Assembly (NCBI GenBank): GCA_039720395.1
Contig: CM077833.1
Span: 31,593,478 to 31,657,477, forward strand
DNA: 64,000 bases
Direction: 5' to 3'
Source of the DNA: Liquidambar formosana
Taxonomy: Eukaryota > Streptophyta > Magnoliopsida > Saxifragales > Altingiaceae
Below are positions 12,030-23,608 of this stretch, piece after piece. The notes below the pieces were generated by a model. That model ran no database searches, was not told where the DNA came from, and was given only the letters and a program-made list of their open reading frames with translations. The first letter of the stretch is position 1. The number at the start of each line of letters is the position of its first letter. The translations under genes were made by a program, and so were the position numbers.

Positions 12030-14062
12030 TCTTTTTGAGCAGCTAGCTATTAAAAGCCAATAATTCTTCCTCAATTTGGCTCTTTTTCTTTTTCCCTTTG
12101 ATACGCATGTGAATAATTTTGGTTCCCTGTTTTTTGGGCCCCCTCGTGACACACATGAGAAAATCAGAACGTCATAGCTATCATACGAAACCTACCTAAA
12201 CGCTCGTCCACGGAGGTTGGCTTGAATTCCATGTCAAGCTCATAATGTCGAGGTAGTGGGACGCACTGGTTGTCAACTAAGCTGCATTGGTCAGAAATTT
12301 GACACCAGACATTTCTTCACCGAGAATATGCGTACGTACGTAGTATTTTTTAAAAAATTCTTATTTGTCGTACAAAGTTCAAATATAATTAAAAATATTT
12401 GTCTTTTTAGTAGTAAACATATAGTTCACGTATTTGACGTATTCGATCCATATTATACTTATGTTAAAATACTCTTCATTGTAGTTGACAATTCGACTAC
12501 AATAGTATTGACAATTCGACTCTCATTTTAATCATCAACAATATTATTGTCAATATTTAAAATATCTTGATTCTTATCTTTATTTTGTTAAATCAAGATC
12601 TAATTTATAATTTTTTTTACTATAATTTCTTATCTCTTGATATAATTTTTTTGGGTTTGTTAAAGATTAGATGATTATATCTATTCTTTTATTATATAGA
12701 CCACATTTCATATGATTTTAGGACAAAACTTATAATTTAGTTTAAGGGATGGAAATAGTGAAAATATATATAAATCAAGATTTAGCATACTTATTAATTT
12801 TTAGTCGTCTTCCCAAACAAATTTCTACTTCTTTTTAAGTAAATGTACAAAAAATAAAACAAAACAAAATAATAAAATAGATTATTATTTTTTATTATTT
12901 TATATGTGATTGATTTTTTAATAATATTTTATCAATATTTAAATAAAACGATATAAAAATAGTGATTAATATTGATAAAATAAATAAAATAACATAACAT
13001 ACTCACATATTTTTTATCCCAAATTTTTAATTAAGATTCGTATTGTACACATATATACACATATCCGTATTATTTCCGTTTCCATTTTTCTATGCCTGAA
13101 TTTTTTATCATATTTTTGTTAAGAAAAAATGAATTATACTCCATATGTATGTTGTCCCATATTCTCCCGTACCGTGTTTTACTAACTATGCTCTTGTTGC
13201 ATTATTACTCAGCCAAGAAATGTAAACGCATGCTGCAGTATCTATGGGCCTTCTTTTAACAGTACTTCTATATTTCAGCCATATCATGGCTTAATCCTCT
13301 TGTCTTCAAGGATACTTTTTCACTTGCAATTGTTATTCTTAATTTTTGGGTTACTACCTGGCATTCTACCTACAAGATAGGCCCCCAATTTTTTCCTTCT
13401 TTTTTTATTTTATTTTTTATTTCATTGACATTTGAACCGGTGACAGGCACGAGGACAATGTTATAGAAAGAAAAGAAAGTTTCACTCAAATGGCAGGCTA
13501 CCAATTAAGGGAGTTGGTAGTTTGAGTATATAATGCACTCCAATGGGATGTCATACCTACTCATTTTAATAAAACTGATGTGATCCTATCAGTACAAAAG
13601 AGACGTTAACATACTTAAAAGTGGTCTAATCATACAAAAGAGACATTGACATATTTGAAAGAGAATGAACTTCAATTGTCAGTGAAAAAAGATTGTTGCC
13701 TATGTGAAGTTACTTGAGAGTTTTTCTCTTACCCTCCTTTTATGGCAAGACATGTTTTCTTACTCTTTTATAAAATCTTCCTATCTTCTGATCAAGGTAA
13801 TGGTCGTTGTGGTATTTCTATCATTCATAAGAAGAGGACTTGGCATATTACGCACGAGCAGCCATTAAAAGCCACTCTTCCTCAAATTTGGCCCTTTCCT
13901 CTTTTCCCCCACTTTACTCCGCATAAGAAAATCTTGGTTCTTCTTTCCCCACTTTGATACGCATGCTATAACGTTAACGTCATTGCTTTCGATCACAAGC
14001 CCGAGTCCACCAAGGTTGGCGCGAACTCTCATGTTCATAATGTCATGGTCACTTGGGAACAA
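12030..14062. repeat. Second diverged direct repeat pair (12030-12265 and 13855-14062)
   Basis: Both segments contain, in order, GCAGCTAGCTATTAAAAGCC or GCAGCCATTAAAAGCC, TTCCTCAA-TTTGGC, TTTGATACGCATG, CGTCAT, a CCACGGAGGTTGG or CCACCAAGGTTGG block, and CTCATAATGTCG or TTCATAATGTCA. The DNA between them is AT-rich with no recognisable gene. Confidence 0.6.
12266..13854. other. Very AT-rich spacer
   Basis: Long A/T stretches, including many TTATTTTATT-like runs around 12850-13000. I see no gene or clear element boundary. A short near-repeat, CAAAAGAGACGTTAACATA and CAAAAGAGACATTGACATA, occurs near 13600-13650. Confidence 0.5.
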
Positions 14063-14573
14063 GAATTTGATTATGTTGCATTATTCGTGCGCCTTCTTTA
14101 ACAATCTTGATATATATATAATATTATGTGTGGATTTCACACAATCATCACGAATAGTTTGGATCATATTATTAGGTGATTACGTGACGTGACGTCGCAT
14201 AAATGATCCAAATCATATATATATATATATTAAAAATTATTTATTTATTTAATTTTGTCTCCATTCTACATGATACCTTAGCCTCCAAATCTCCAATTTT
14301 TTTTTATTTGGAAAGCAAAATCATTCGAACATGCATCTCTTTTTTATAATTTGGGTTGAGTAACCTCAGACACAAGTCTAAGAATAAATGTTCAAAACCA
14401 GTTTGAGAGCAATAAGCTGGGTGGCAACAGTAACAAATACCAAGAAAATAAAAATAAAAAGGAACCCCCATTACTGTGAGAGATATAAACAGATACAAGC
14501 AGAGAAACTGAAAGCGCATTAAATCTTCATGAATGTCACGAACCATTATACACAAATGGGGCCCTAGTTTGAA

Positions 14574-17500
14574 CTAATGAGGCTTAAAAAAGCTCACTTC
14601 AATACCTGTGTCAATCACAACATAAACCCCTGCTGCAATCAACACTACGCTAAGAAACATGCCCGACACTCCTAATCCCCAATTCAGCCACCACATTATG
14701 CTAAACTTTTTGGGCTTCTTAATCTTTAACCACATAAAACATGGATATGCAAAGGTTACTGGCACAGCAATTCCTCCGATTAATCCTGCGAGGCTTCCCA
14801 AGAATGGAATTGCGACCGCTACAAAAAAGCACCCGTATCCAAACATGGCCCGAAAGAGTGATCGGAGCCACCATGGACATGGTTGGTTTCTCCTGCTTGT
14901 ATATTTGGACTCCATGTCATCAAACATGGGCATGCCATATATTTGGAAGGAGCTCACGGCGTTAATTATGACTAATAAGCTTGTTAATCCCAGAATAAAT
15001 TGTGTAGTGTCGCGCCCATGGTATTGATAAATTGCTGTTAGCATCCCACCATTTGGAGGTATCTGAAACAAATAGCCGCTCAATTATTATTATATTGAAA
15101 ACAAAAAAAAAAAAAAAAAAGTGGAGGAGGTTGGGTTGGGGAGGAGAAATTTTGTATCTAGAGGGAGACTCGCCTTATGCCCATAAGCCCAATATCCTCC
15201 GATTGCAAGGGGAAATATGCACATTGCAATGACTAGATACGCAAATTTCACCCCTCTCCACATTGGTATGTGGGATGGATTCTTTTCACATGATGGCATG
15301 GTTGCCTGCAGCAAAAGTGTTAGTGAGAAAGAAAATCTTTTTCAATGTGTTTTCTTCACATGTCAAATACACAAGAATATAATGTCAAAATATGATTCAA
15401 AAGGAAAATGCTAAACGTTCTGAGAAGTTCACTCACTTTTCTTAGTTCTTACATGTTAACTCCATTGCAAATTAAAATTAATGAAAAAATTTGTTTATAT
15501 TTTTCTTAAGAAAAAAAAATAAAAAAGAAAGAAAGAAAGAAGAAGAATAAAAAACCACCCCTTAAAATGAGGATTATAAAAGCCATATCAATCCCTAGTA
15601 GCATACAGTTCAAAATTATCGAAAAACGAAAAAGCGGAGATCATATTTGGAGGAGCAGGCCTCAGAGAATCGACGCAAAACTTCTCAGCCCAGAACTTAA
15701 CGGGCCTTCAAATTGAGGCATGTTCTCTTCTTACGGGCCTGCAACTTCAGGCCAAGTCCTTTAAATGGGCAGACCAGGTGGGCCGGGCTCTCTAACCACT
15801 TCTACTGGAATATATTTGGAAGGGAATGGCTATTGCAACCCCCCATTCCTATAAGCCCACCCCCATTCTTTAGGTTTTTAAGGTTTTATGCAAAATATAA
15901 AAAGTTTTTATGAAAACCGGCCGTGAAGTCCACTAGAAAACATCATTTTGAACAACTTTGCAGAAGAAAGTTTTTCCAAAATTTATCGTTTAGGTAGACT
16001 TTTTGGCAAAATGAAATAAAGGTTATAAATGGTTAAAAAGTATACTTAAACGATAGATTTTGGAAAAACTTTCTTCTGCAAAGTTGTTCAAAATGATGTT
16101 TTCTAGTGAACATCACGGCCGGTTTTCATAAAAACTTTTTATATTTTGCATAAAACCTTAAAAACTTAAACGACAGGGGGGGTTGCAATAGCCGTTCCCA
16201 AATGGGCAGACCAGGTGGGCCGGGCTCTCTAACCACTTCTACTGGAATATATTTGGAAAGTGGGCAGGCTGGGTGGGGCGGGCTTCCTAATCGTTTTGGA
16301 ATGGGCTCACAGCGTTTATTAGAACTAATAAACGCTAGTTTTGCACCTTTTGTGAATCCTTAGCATTTTTTTTTTCCTTAAATACTCGTTAATATATATA
16401 TATATATATATACCCTTTGGTGAAGGGAATGTCTACAGCCCTCATCATTTTTACCATATTTTAAAGTTTTAAAGATAAAGAAGCCATTGGCCTTTTTTCT
16501 TTCTTTTCTTTTATTTTTTATTTTTAATTTTTTATTTTTTTTGACATGAGGATATTCCAAATTCTTTACACCTGATTAATTCTACTAAATACATGTAATA
16601 TCTCTGTCCTCCATGCACCAGGCAATTATATGACAAAGTCTATATGGGTGACTTTAAGGTGGAGTGGTGAGAGTTGAATTCAAAAGCTCTTACTTGACTA
16701 AGTCATTGGCTTATTGCACCCGTAATAGATGGCTACACAAATTAGAACCCCAAAAATGATACTCTATGTAATACCTGAATTTCAAGTGTAAGATTGTGGC
16801 CTCTGAAAGCAAAAGCCATGATCCCAAGGGCATTTAGAACCCCAAAAATCCAAGCAATGTTGGAATTGGATCGCACTGGATCATACGAAACACCATCGAG
16901 CCTGCCCTCAGTGACGGAGACCAGCCACATTATTGTGCAGTAGGCTATGGCCGTGACGGCGCCAATTAGAGAGACACCGGCAATGGAATTCAAGTTGGGC
17001 AGCTGAGACAGCAGCACAGCAGCACATGTAAACACCAAATACCATTCCACCGTTGTTAATGGCTTTGCGGTGCAACCTTCCCCACACACAATCTGGAAGA
17101 AAAGCTTCATGGTTGAACCACCAATGATGATGAGGGCAACACATGTGCCGCCTGATAGATACATGATTGGGAACAGAGCAAGCAGCTTTCCCATTTTGTC
17201 ACCTACGCAGTAGGACTAAATCATCACAAATTTATTTATCTATTTTTTAAATCAGAATCCCGTAAAATTTAAATCATTTGGATCCTGTTTTCTAAGTGAG
17301 TTTTTTTTTTTCTCATTCATTTGTCCCTCGCCCCCTCATATACAAAAATACCTCTCCCTCACAAGAAGTATTTGGTAAAGGCAGGGGATTTGGCTTACCA
17401 AAAGTAGCGCTGAACAGTTGGAGATATCTGCTATAACGCATCCCAGTTTCGGTTGATTCATGAAGCTTGACCAACAGCCATAGAGTGTAAAGCTGCCATG

Positions 17501-18999
17501 TGAATGCTACTGTCAAACTAATAACTCCCCATGCCCTGCAACCAAACACATGGACACTTAGAAGTAGGGCCGGGAAATGAACCAGAGGTGCGGTTGTGAA
17601 CTGGCCGGTTACTGTTTTGTATAACGAAAGAATTGCTTTCTTGCTCACAGCCCCTCACAGTATCGAAAAATGAAAAAGGAAAAAAAGGAATCGTTTTCTC
17701 CATGGCCTTAAAGGTTGCATGCCACACACGCTCCGGCCACTTGTAAGGAATATCTTACAGTATCACCGATTAGAAAGTGAAAGAAACCTCGGGGATTTTA
17801 TTTATTTATTTATTTACAGATAAGAATCGATGCCTAAGGGTGTAATTTGGGATGAATCAATCAGGAATCGAATCAACACAATCATTTTAGTTTGATTCAA
17901 ATTTTTAGGATTCTTGATTTGATCTCAATTTAAGTGGCAAGGAAATTGAAGATGATCTATTCTATTTTGAAGAGAGGGTCAACTATACTGAATGAACCCA
18001 AGAACCAAACCCAAAGAAGACAAGGGATAACGATGCAATCCCACGTGGACTGGAGAGCAAAAGGTTTCCAATTGTTTTCCTCGGGCCTCTCTTTCTTGCG
18101 GACTCATTAAGTGAGCTTGTCCGCCGCCAAGATAACTCTTTCTTCGCTTTCCTTTTTCTAAATAATTTTATAGCGTAGTTGCTGTGAACATCTAAGTGTT
18201 AGAGGTCAATCTAATTAGACAGAGTTGCATGCCAAGATTTTATTTTATTTTATTCCTTTTTTAACAGGTATGAACATCAATATATCATTATGTAAAAATA
18301 GAACCTCCCTCTTAAAAAATGAGATATATGTTACGAGAGTCAAAGATCATTAGTGCACCCAGGTTGCAGCATAATCAGACTCATTTTTACTAGCCATCAT
18401 GACATTTTAAAAAAGGAAAAAGAAAAACAACAACAACAGGCACATGCAATTTAGTCAAAAGACCTTGATTTAAAGTAGACTTGATCTGGTGAGTTTAGTG
18501 TATTTTTTATTTTTTGTTTTGATACGATGTTAAATTGCAATTTAATAGTTTGAAATCTAAATTATTAAGTGAAGTAGCTCAAACAAGTATATAAAACTAT
18601 AAAATCAAATCAAATTTTATTTTATTCGATATGCAGTGTGAGAGAGACTTCCCAACAAAAACGAAAGACTTACCAGCCGAGAATGGTGAAGGCTACTGGC
18701 AATACAAGAGCTTGAACTCCAATTCCAGAACAGAGAGTATGGAAGGCAGCATAGAAGGCGTTGCCATTTCTCGACTCCGTGATAGGAAGCCAAGCATCCT
18801 GAGGGTCGAGCTTTGTGAGTTGGATGGCCTTCCTTATTGGGCTACCCAAGGGTGTGATGAAGTTGGGAGTTCGTGAGGAATTGGGAACCTTATTTGCAGC
18901 CTCTACATCTATTAAGAGCAAGGGTTTATGTGACAAAGATGGCGAATTGTATTGCAACGGCATGGCCGGAGCCGATACTGCCGGAGACGCCGAACCCAT
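14574..18999 (-). CDS. LHT8: LHT8-like amino acid transporter, copy B
   Basis: Five exons (18999-18674, 17535-17399, 17202-16775, 15305-15174, 15062-14574) encode 503 residues. Exon phases match copy A exactly, exons 3 and 4 have equal length in both, and exon 2 is one codon longer. The clade motif AWLPITESRNGN is at 69-80; later blocks include MYLSGGTCVALI, LPNLNSIAGVSLIG, AFAFRGHN, IPPNGGML, PCPWWLRS and IGGIAVPVTFAYPCFMW. Same predicted role as copy A: proton-coupled amino acid uptake at a membrane. The last intron (111 nt) begins GCGAGT rather than GT; the equivalent intron of copy A begins GTAAGC. Intron 3 contains a palindromic MITE flanked by 59-bp repeats. The in-frame sequence runs upstream without an ATG, so 18999 is the best start. 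Copies A and B are clearly paralogues but have diverged substantially. Confidence 0.9.
15763..15821 (+). repeat. 59-bp direct repeat, left copy
   Basis: Begins AAATGGGCAGACCAGG and ends ATATATTTGGAA. It is identical, base for base, to 16200-16258, and its last base directly abuts the palindromic MITE. Confidence 0.95.
15822..16199 (+). mobile_element. Palindromic MITE, family P, copy 1 (378 bp)
   Basis: Termini GGGAATGGCTATTGCAACC and, on the reverse strand, GGGAACGGCTATTGCAACC. The two arms are inverted copies of each other over most of the element, with a short central loop near TGAAATAAAGGTTATAAATGG, so a single strand could fold into one long hairpin. The core CATTTTGAACAACTTTGCAG is shared with other copies. 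The right arm lacks about 20 bp present in copies 3 and 4. It sits in intron 3 of transporter B and has no 9-bp target duplication; instead, a 59-bp repeat lies on each side. Confidence 0.9.
16200..16258 (+). repeat. 59-bp direct repeat, right copy
   Basis: Perfect copy of the segment left of the MITE, starting at the first base after the element's terminal CCC. Confidence 0.95.
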
Positions 19000-19120
19000 C
19001 TCCAATGTTGGTTGGGCAGTAGAACTGTCTTCAACTACCTCCTTCCATCTCTCCCTCTGCTACTGCAATTTCCTTAGATTTTTCCTCCCACCTTGCACAA
19101 TACTACCTTGGGGAAAGGCT

Positions 19121-19130
19121 TAATATATAG
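19121..19130 (-). promoter_or_regulatory. TATA box of transporter B
   Basis: CTATATATTA on the coding strand, about 122 nt upstream of the ATG. A five-codon upstream ORF (ATG at 19048, stop ending at 19031) lies in the inferred leader, if transcription starts about 30 nt below the TATA motif. Confidence 0.5.
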
Positions 19131-20013
19131 TCTCTTGTTTACAAAAAGGAAGGTTAAAAACAACTGAGATAGGTATGGGTGGTGACCAAGGTTATTGGTA
19201 GTGGTAGACAACTTTTGCTGACCGGCGCTGATAGGATCACTGCATCAATTCGCGCAATAGTTTGACTTTCTGCTTCTCTGTTTAAATTTTATAATATTCT
19301 ATTTGTCTTTAATTATTTCACGAGTAACAGTCACCTTTTTTTAGCCCTTTACACTCAGGATTGAGTTAAAATCTTCGTATTCTTGTTGCACCCATTGGAC
19401 AAAATGATAAAGGTGAAAAAGCATCCTATAAAAGACACAATAAATGGATCCTATTTAAAAGAAGCAAGCTATTTTGTTGTTTTTCCTTTGGATTAAGGGC
19501 TTTTTTCCTGTCCCTCTTGAATCTTAATCATGAGATCCAAGTTGGCTGAATATGTCAAAGAAAACCCCCCATTATTGGCTACGAATTTGATTTTTTTAGC
19601 CCAGGCCGGGGGAAAATGGAAATGAGAGGGGCCCCTGATTGGGACATATCCTACAATCAACGTAGCCATGCACCATCCTTATTTAAAGGTTCAAGAACAG
19701 GAATTAATGGTCTTGGTGTCCATACTAATTGCTTAAAAAAATTTAGTACCCCCTCTAGAAGCGACATATTTCAACACGCTTTGCCATTTTTTTTATTATT
19801 AATATTTGACTGTTTACTACATGGATTCTTCCTCTTTGTGTTTTCTACATGCATTGAGGTTAGTTTATATAATTTGTTTATGAAATTACTCGCACTGATG
19901 ACATCTCAGCCAACCTACTTCAAACAATGTAGCATTCTAGATTGTGGAATTGATTTACAGAGAAGGGTAAAGATATGGACACGTTGCTAGGATTAACGGT
20001 GATCACTACGCTA
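19131..20013. other. Intergenic
   Basis: Upstream of transporter B. No convincing gene. An open frame near 19616-19990 has no resemblance to a known protein and reads as chance. Confidence 0.5.
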
Positions 20014-20150
20014 TGTTTGGATAAGAAATTTTTAAGTAAAATTTGTCTTTGAAATGAAATTTATAAAATTTTTTAAAGGAAATTCATCATAAAATTTTTA
20101 CAAATTCCATGTTAAATATTAATTCCATCTAAAAATTCTTTATCCAAACA
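20014..20150. mobile_element. Small MITE, TGTTTGGATAA family, copy 1
   Basis: Inverted ends TGTTTGGATAAGAAATTTTT and, on the reverse strand, TGTTTGGATAAAGAATTTTT. TA flanks both ends, compatible with a TA target duplication. 137 bp, no coding capacity. A second copy is at 58497-58644. Confidence 0.7.
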
Positions 20151-21837
20151 TAACGTTAGTACATGTAAGAGCATAGCAAGATAAACCCAATTCAATTAAA
20201 AAAAAGACCTCTTTCTTATTTTCATTTATTATTATTATTATTATCTCTGTTTCAAATAGAAAATATCTTAAAGATTTAGCTTCTTTGCAAGAGTACAAAA
20301 ACCTATTGGTACCACAACGTAAGATTAATAATAATTATAATAACAACGTGGCGTATTAGGATGATTGTGCATACAGCTAAGAAGAGGAGGAATTTGGGCC
20401 CCAACCACCGCAACAGAATTCCAATAACGGTGGCTGCTATTCTATTAGGTTGTAACAACGATCTACTTCAGCTACCCTACTAAAATCTGATTCCATTAGG
20501 GTCATAAATTTCAGATTCACTCATGCTATTAGGTATGAATATTGGCTGCTCGGACATTTCTTGCATATTTTGTTCGGCTCCAAAGTAGAAATGGGTCCAT
20601 TGAGAGAGCGAGAATGAATGATTCTTCCTCATGGTAGCAACATTAATTCCATAACAGTGTAGTGTATCTCCATGCTCAGCCGCTCCTGTCCAGGATATAG
20701 TTGACCGTAATAGTGCAGTGGCTCTATCCCTTTTTTTTTTTTTTTTTTTTTTTTTCAAAAGAAAAAGAAATATAGTGATTGAGTAATTCCTAGATGACAG
20801 AGTCAAACCCAATCCTCTCTCTTTCCCTCAAAAGGTTAGCAATGCAACCATAGCTATGCTCCACCACAGATGATCGGCCTCTCAAATAATCTTTGAAAGA
20901 TTTTGATTGAGATCGATCCTCCCCAACAAGTCACACATGCATTTATATCGCAGATTTTTATTTGTAATGTTAGGTAGGTGATTATATTCATATTTGTGTG
21001 TGCATATAGTATAAACAGGCTATATTGACCAACTCATTCATTCAAATAAGTTTATCTATCCTTCTTTTAATTTTATTTTTTTATTTTTTATTTTTTTAGC
21101 CAAGCAATGACTTATTCAAATTGTTATGGCCTGAATAATTCCCATTTCTCATGTGAAGTCATCATCTCATGAGATCGTTTAATGTCTTAACATATAGTCT
21201 TAACTAGTGATTGATTAAAAGAGATAAATTGATTTCAAACCCGAAATATTTGAATTTGCAGTTTACTTTTTTTGCTAGCAGGCCAACTTTGGTTGATTCA
21301 ATTTAACAATTTATCTAATTGACAAAGGCAACAAATGTGATAATTACATCTGCTAATAAAAAATTTCAACCCACACAAAATACAAATCCCAAAGTATGTC
21401 TTTACGCAATTAAGCAAGTTACAATGTTCTCAATTGAAAATTTTACTTCCTATATGTATATATTTATGAATTATGAATAATGTTGTGGGCTATTGTTGCT
21501 CCTGGTAGTTGTCTGATCAAGGCCTCAACTCAGAGATGCCGTGGTCAATGGTCGACCTCAACTGTATTGTGGGTGTGGCTCGTGAATAGTCAGATATGAG
21601 GATCCGTGACTTGCTCATGGTGGTGTGGGTCCAGTTTGACTTCACTCGGCTTCTCGATGGTTTTGAAAAGACTTTTCAGAGAGTTAAGTACTTCCACGCT
21701 TCTTGGACAAAGAAAATGGAGAACAGTGACGGACGCAATTTCTTGGATGGGGCCAGGCAGAGCCTGCTCATACGCTACTCGTTTTAAGTCAGACAGCCTG
21801 ATATTCAAGAAAATGTTGTCTAGTGTCCACACAGCAC
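20151..21837. other. Intergenic
   Basis: AT-rich, with an ATT microsatellite (20222-20243) and a long T run near 20731-20756. A minus-strand open frame ending near 21590 contains a stretch without stops (~85 codons) reading NIRLSDLKRVAYEQALPG, but I recognise no family and it runs up to the Pack-MULE edge. Confidence 0.4.
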
Positions 21838-23520
21838 GGATTGGGATTTGCTGCAGTTTGTGAAACAAACTGCAGCCTCCAGTAGCCGTTGATGGGCTGC
21901 CACGTGGTTGGGTCTTTAGTGAACGGCTGGATGAAAGTTTGCCATTTCAAAGTCTAAGGCTTAACGCCGTGTGAATTTGGATGGAAATTGACAAAAAAAA
22001 CGCAGCGTTTCATTGTTTTGGGTTAGAGCCAAAACAAAACGAAAATGGATCCAGCTATTTCAAAATCAAAATCCATCCCAAACTCCCCTCTCTCTCTCCT
22101 TTGCGCCCCCGCCGGACTATCCCCGCTCATCTCCGGCGACGCGGCACGGACCAGATCTGACCCGTGATGAGGTTGTTACAAAAAGGTCAAAAAAAAAAGG
22201 AACAAGGAATCCAATTACAGACGCAAAGTGTAAGGGCGTCATCACATCTCATAGTCTGAATCAAGACTCAAGAGTAAGTTTTTCTCCTCAAGGAGAATCT
22301 CCGCCCTACAGCAATTGCAAGACTTGACTGATGATGGTCTGTGAGAGTATGTTGAAAGAAGGTGACTTTGACTGTAATGGAGCACTCAATCAAACATCAG
22401 ACTAATCTAAAACCCTTTTCACTCTTGGAAGAAAACCTTTAACGCGTGGAATCATTGCGGTCTTCATTCTTTGGGTTTTTTTTTTTCTTTTTATCCCATT
22501 CTTTAATTAACTCAGTTTTAGTGACACAATTAGTGCATCATCAAACACATCAATGGAAGCCTATACCATTCTTCTTTTCTGCTCCTCTCTATTTTCCATC
22601 TTAATAATTTCCACAGCAACAGACACCATGACTATGTCTCAATCCATGAGAGACGGCAAGTCCTAGTTTCAACCGGTGGAATCTTTGAGTTAGGATTTTT
22701 CAGCCCAGGTAATTGCACGAAACGATACTTGGGAATATGGTGCAGTCAAATGTCTACTAAGACAGCACTCTGGGTTGCCAACAGAGAAACCCCCCTCACC
22801 GATTCATCAGGTGTTTTAGAGTTCACCAACCAGGGAATTCTCATCCTTCTCAATCAAAACAAGACCATCATTTGGTCTTCCAATTTATCAATATTGGTGC
22901 CTAATCCTGTCGCACAAATTTTAGATTCGGGAAATTTTGTTATGAGATATGGAAACCACGATGACCCAGAAGACTTCCTGTGGCAGAGTTTCGACTACCC
23001 TGGCGATACCCTTTTAGCAGGCATGAAATTGGGGAGGAATTGGACCAAATCTGACCCGTGGATGGGGGAGTCAGATCTGGTCCGTGCCGTGCCGCGTGGA
23101 TGAGGGAGTCACCGATGCTGGGAAATTGCTGCTGGTTCCGTGGGGAGTCTGCTTCTGCTGCTACAGCTGCTGGTTCCGTGGGGGTCAGATCTGCTCCGTG
23201 CCGTGTCGCCGGAGATGAGCGGGGATAGTCCGACGGGGGTGGAGAGGAGAGAGTGGAAGAGGAGAGAGAGAGGAGAGTTGGATGGATTTCGATTTTGAAA
23301 TGGCTCGATCCATTTTCGTTTTGTTTTGGCTCTAACCCAAAACAACAAAACGCTGCGTTTTTTTTGTCAATTTCCATCCAAATTCACACGGCGTTAAGCC
23401 TTAGACTTTGAAATGGCAAACTTTCATCCAGCCGTTCACTAAAGACCCAACCACGTGGCAGCCCATCAACGGCTACTGGAGGCTGCAGTTTGTTTCACAA
23501 ACTGCAGCAAATCCCAATCC
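21838..23520 (+). mobile_element. Pack-MULE carrying an S-domain kinase gene fragment
   Basis: Terminal inverted repeats of roughly 330 bp start GGATTGGGATTTGCTGCAG at both ends. A perfect 10-bp target duplication, CACACAGCAC, lies at 21828-21837 and 23521-23530. Each end has a small internal palindrome (CTGCAGTTTGT...ACAAACTGCAG). Between the repeats lies the 5' part of a G-type lectin receptor kinase gene, not a transposase. Long inverted repeats, a 9-11-bp target duplication and captured host exon sequence define Pack-MULEs (Mutator superfamily). The inner part of the right arm has extra tandem copies of a GCTGCTGGTTCCGTGGGG-type unit. Confidence 0.85.
22553..23045 (+). pseudogene. Captured 5' fragment of a G-type lectin S-receptor-like kinase gene
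   Basis: The reading frame begins MEAYTILLFCSSLFSILII, a signal peptide, and continues into the start of a bulb-type lectin domain. After GGC AAG (about codon 35) one base is missing and a stop (TAG) appears. In the next frame the domain continues with GGIFELGFFSPGNCTKRYLG, ALWVANRETPLTD, TIIWSSN and LWQSFDYPGDTLLAGMKLGR, then runs abruptly into inverted-repeat sequence. PAN, transmembrane and kinase domains are absent. Upstream DNA inside the element (about 22330-22552) may be captured promoter and leader. Not a working receptor. Confidence 0.85.
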
Positions 23521-23608
23521 CACACAGCACCGCGTTCAAAACTTCAAAACTTCAAACGTCTCTTTTATTTGAAATTTAAGTTTTAACATGACAAAAGGTT
23601 GATTTCTC

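Noticed and set aside
15822..16199. miRNA precursor because of the long hairpin
   Set aside because: Multi-copy, with transposon termini; the hairpin is explained by a palindromic MITE. It could still yield siRNA.
18999..19005. Earlier TTG start for transporter B
   Set aside because: Plant nuclear genes rarely start at TTG and the ATG at 18999 is in the same frame two codons later.
22940..23377. 145-codon minus-strand open frame
   Set aside because: It runs through the Pack-MULE inverted repeat and antisense to the captured lectin exon; composition is Ser/Pro low-complexity. A shadow.
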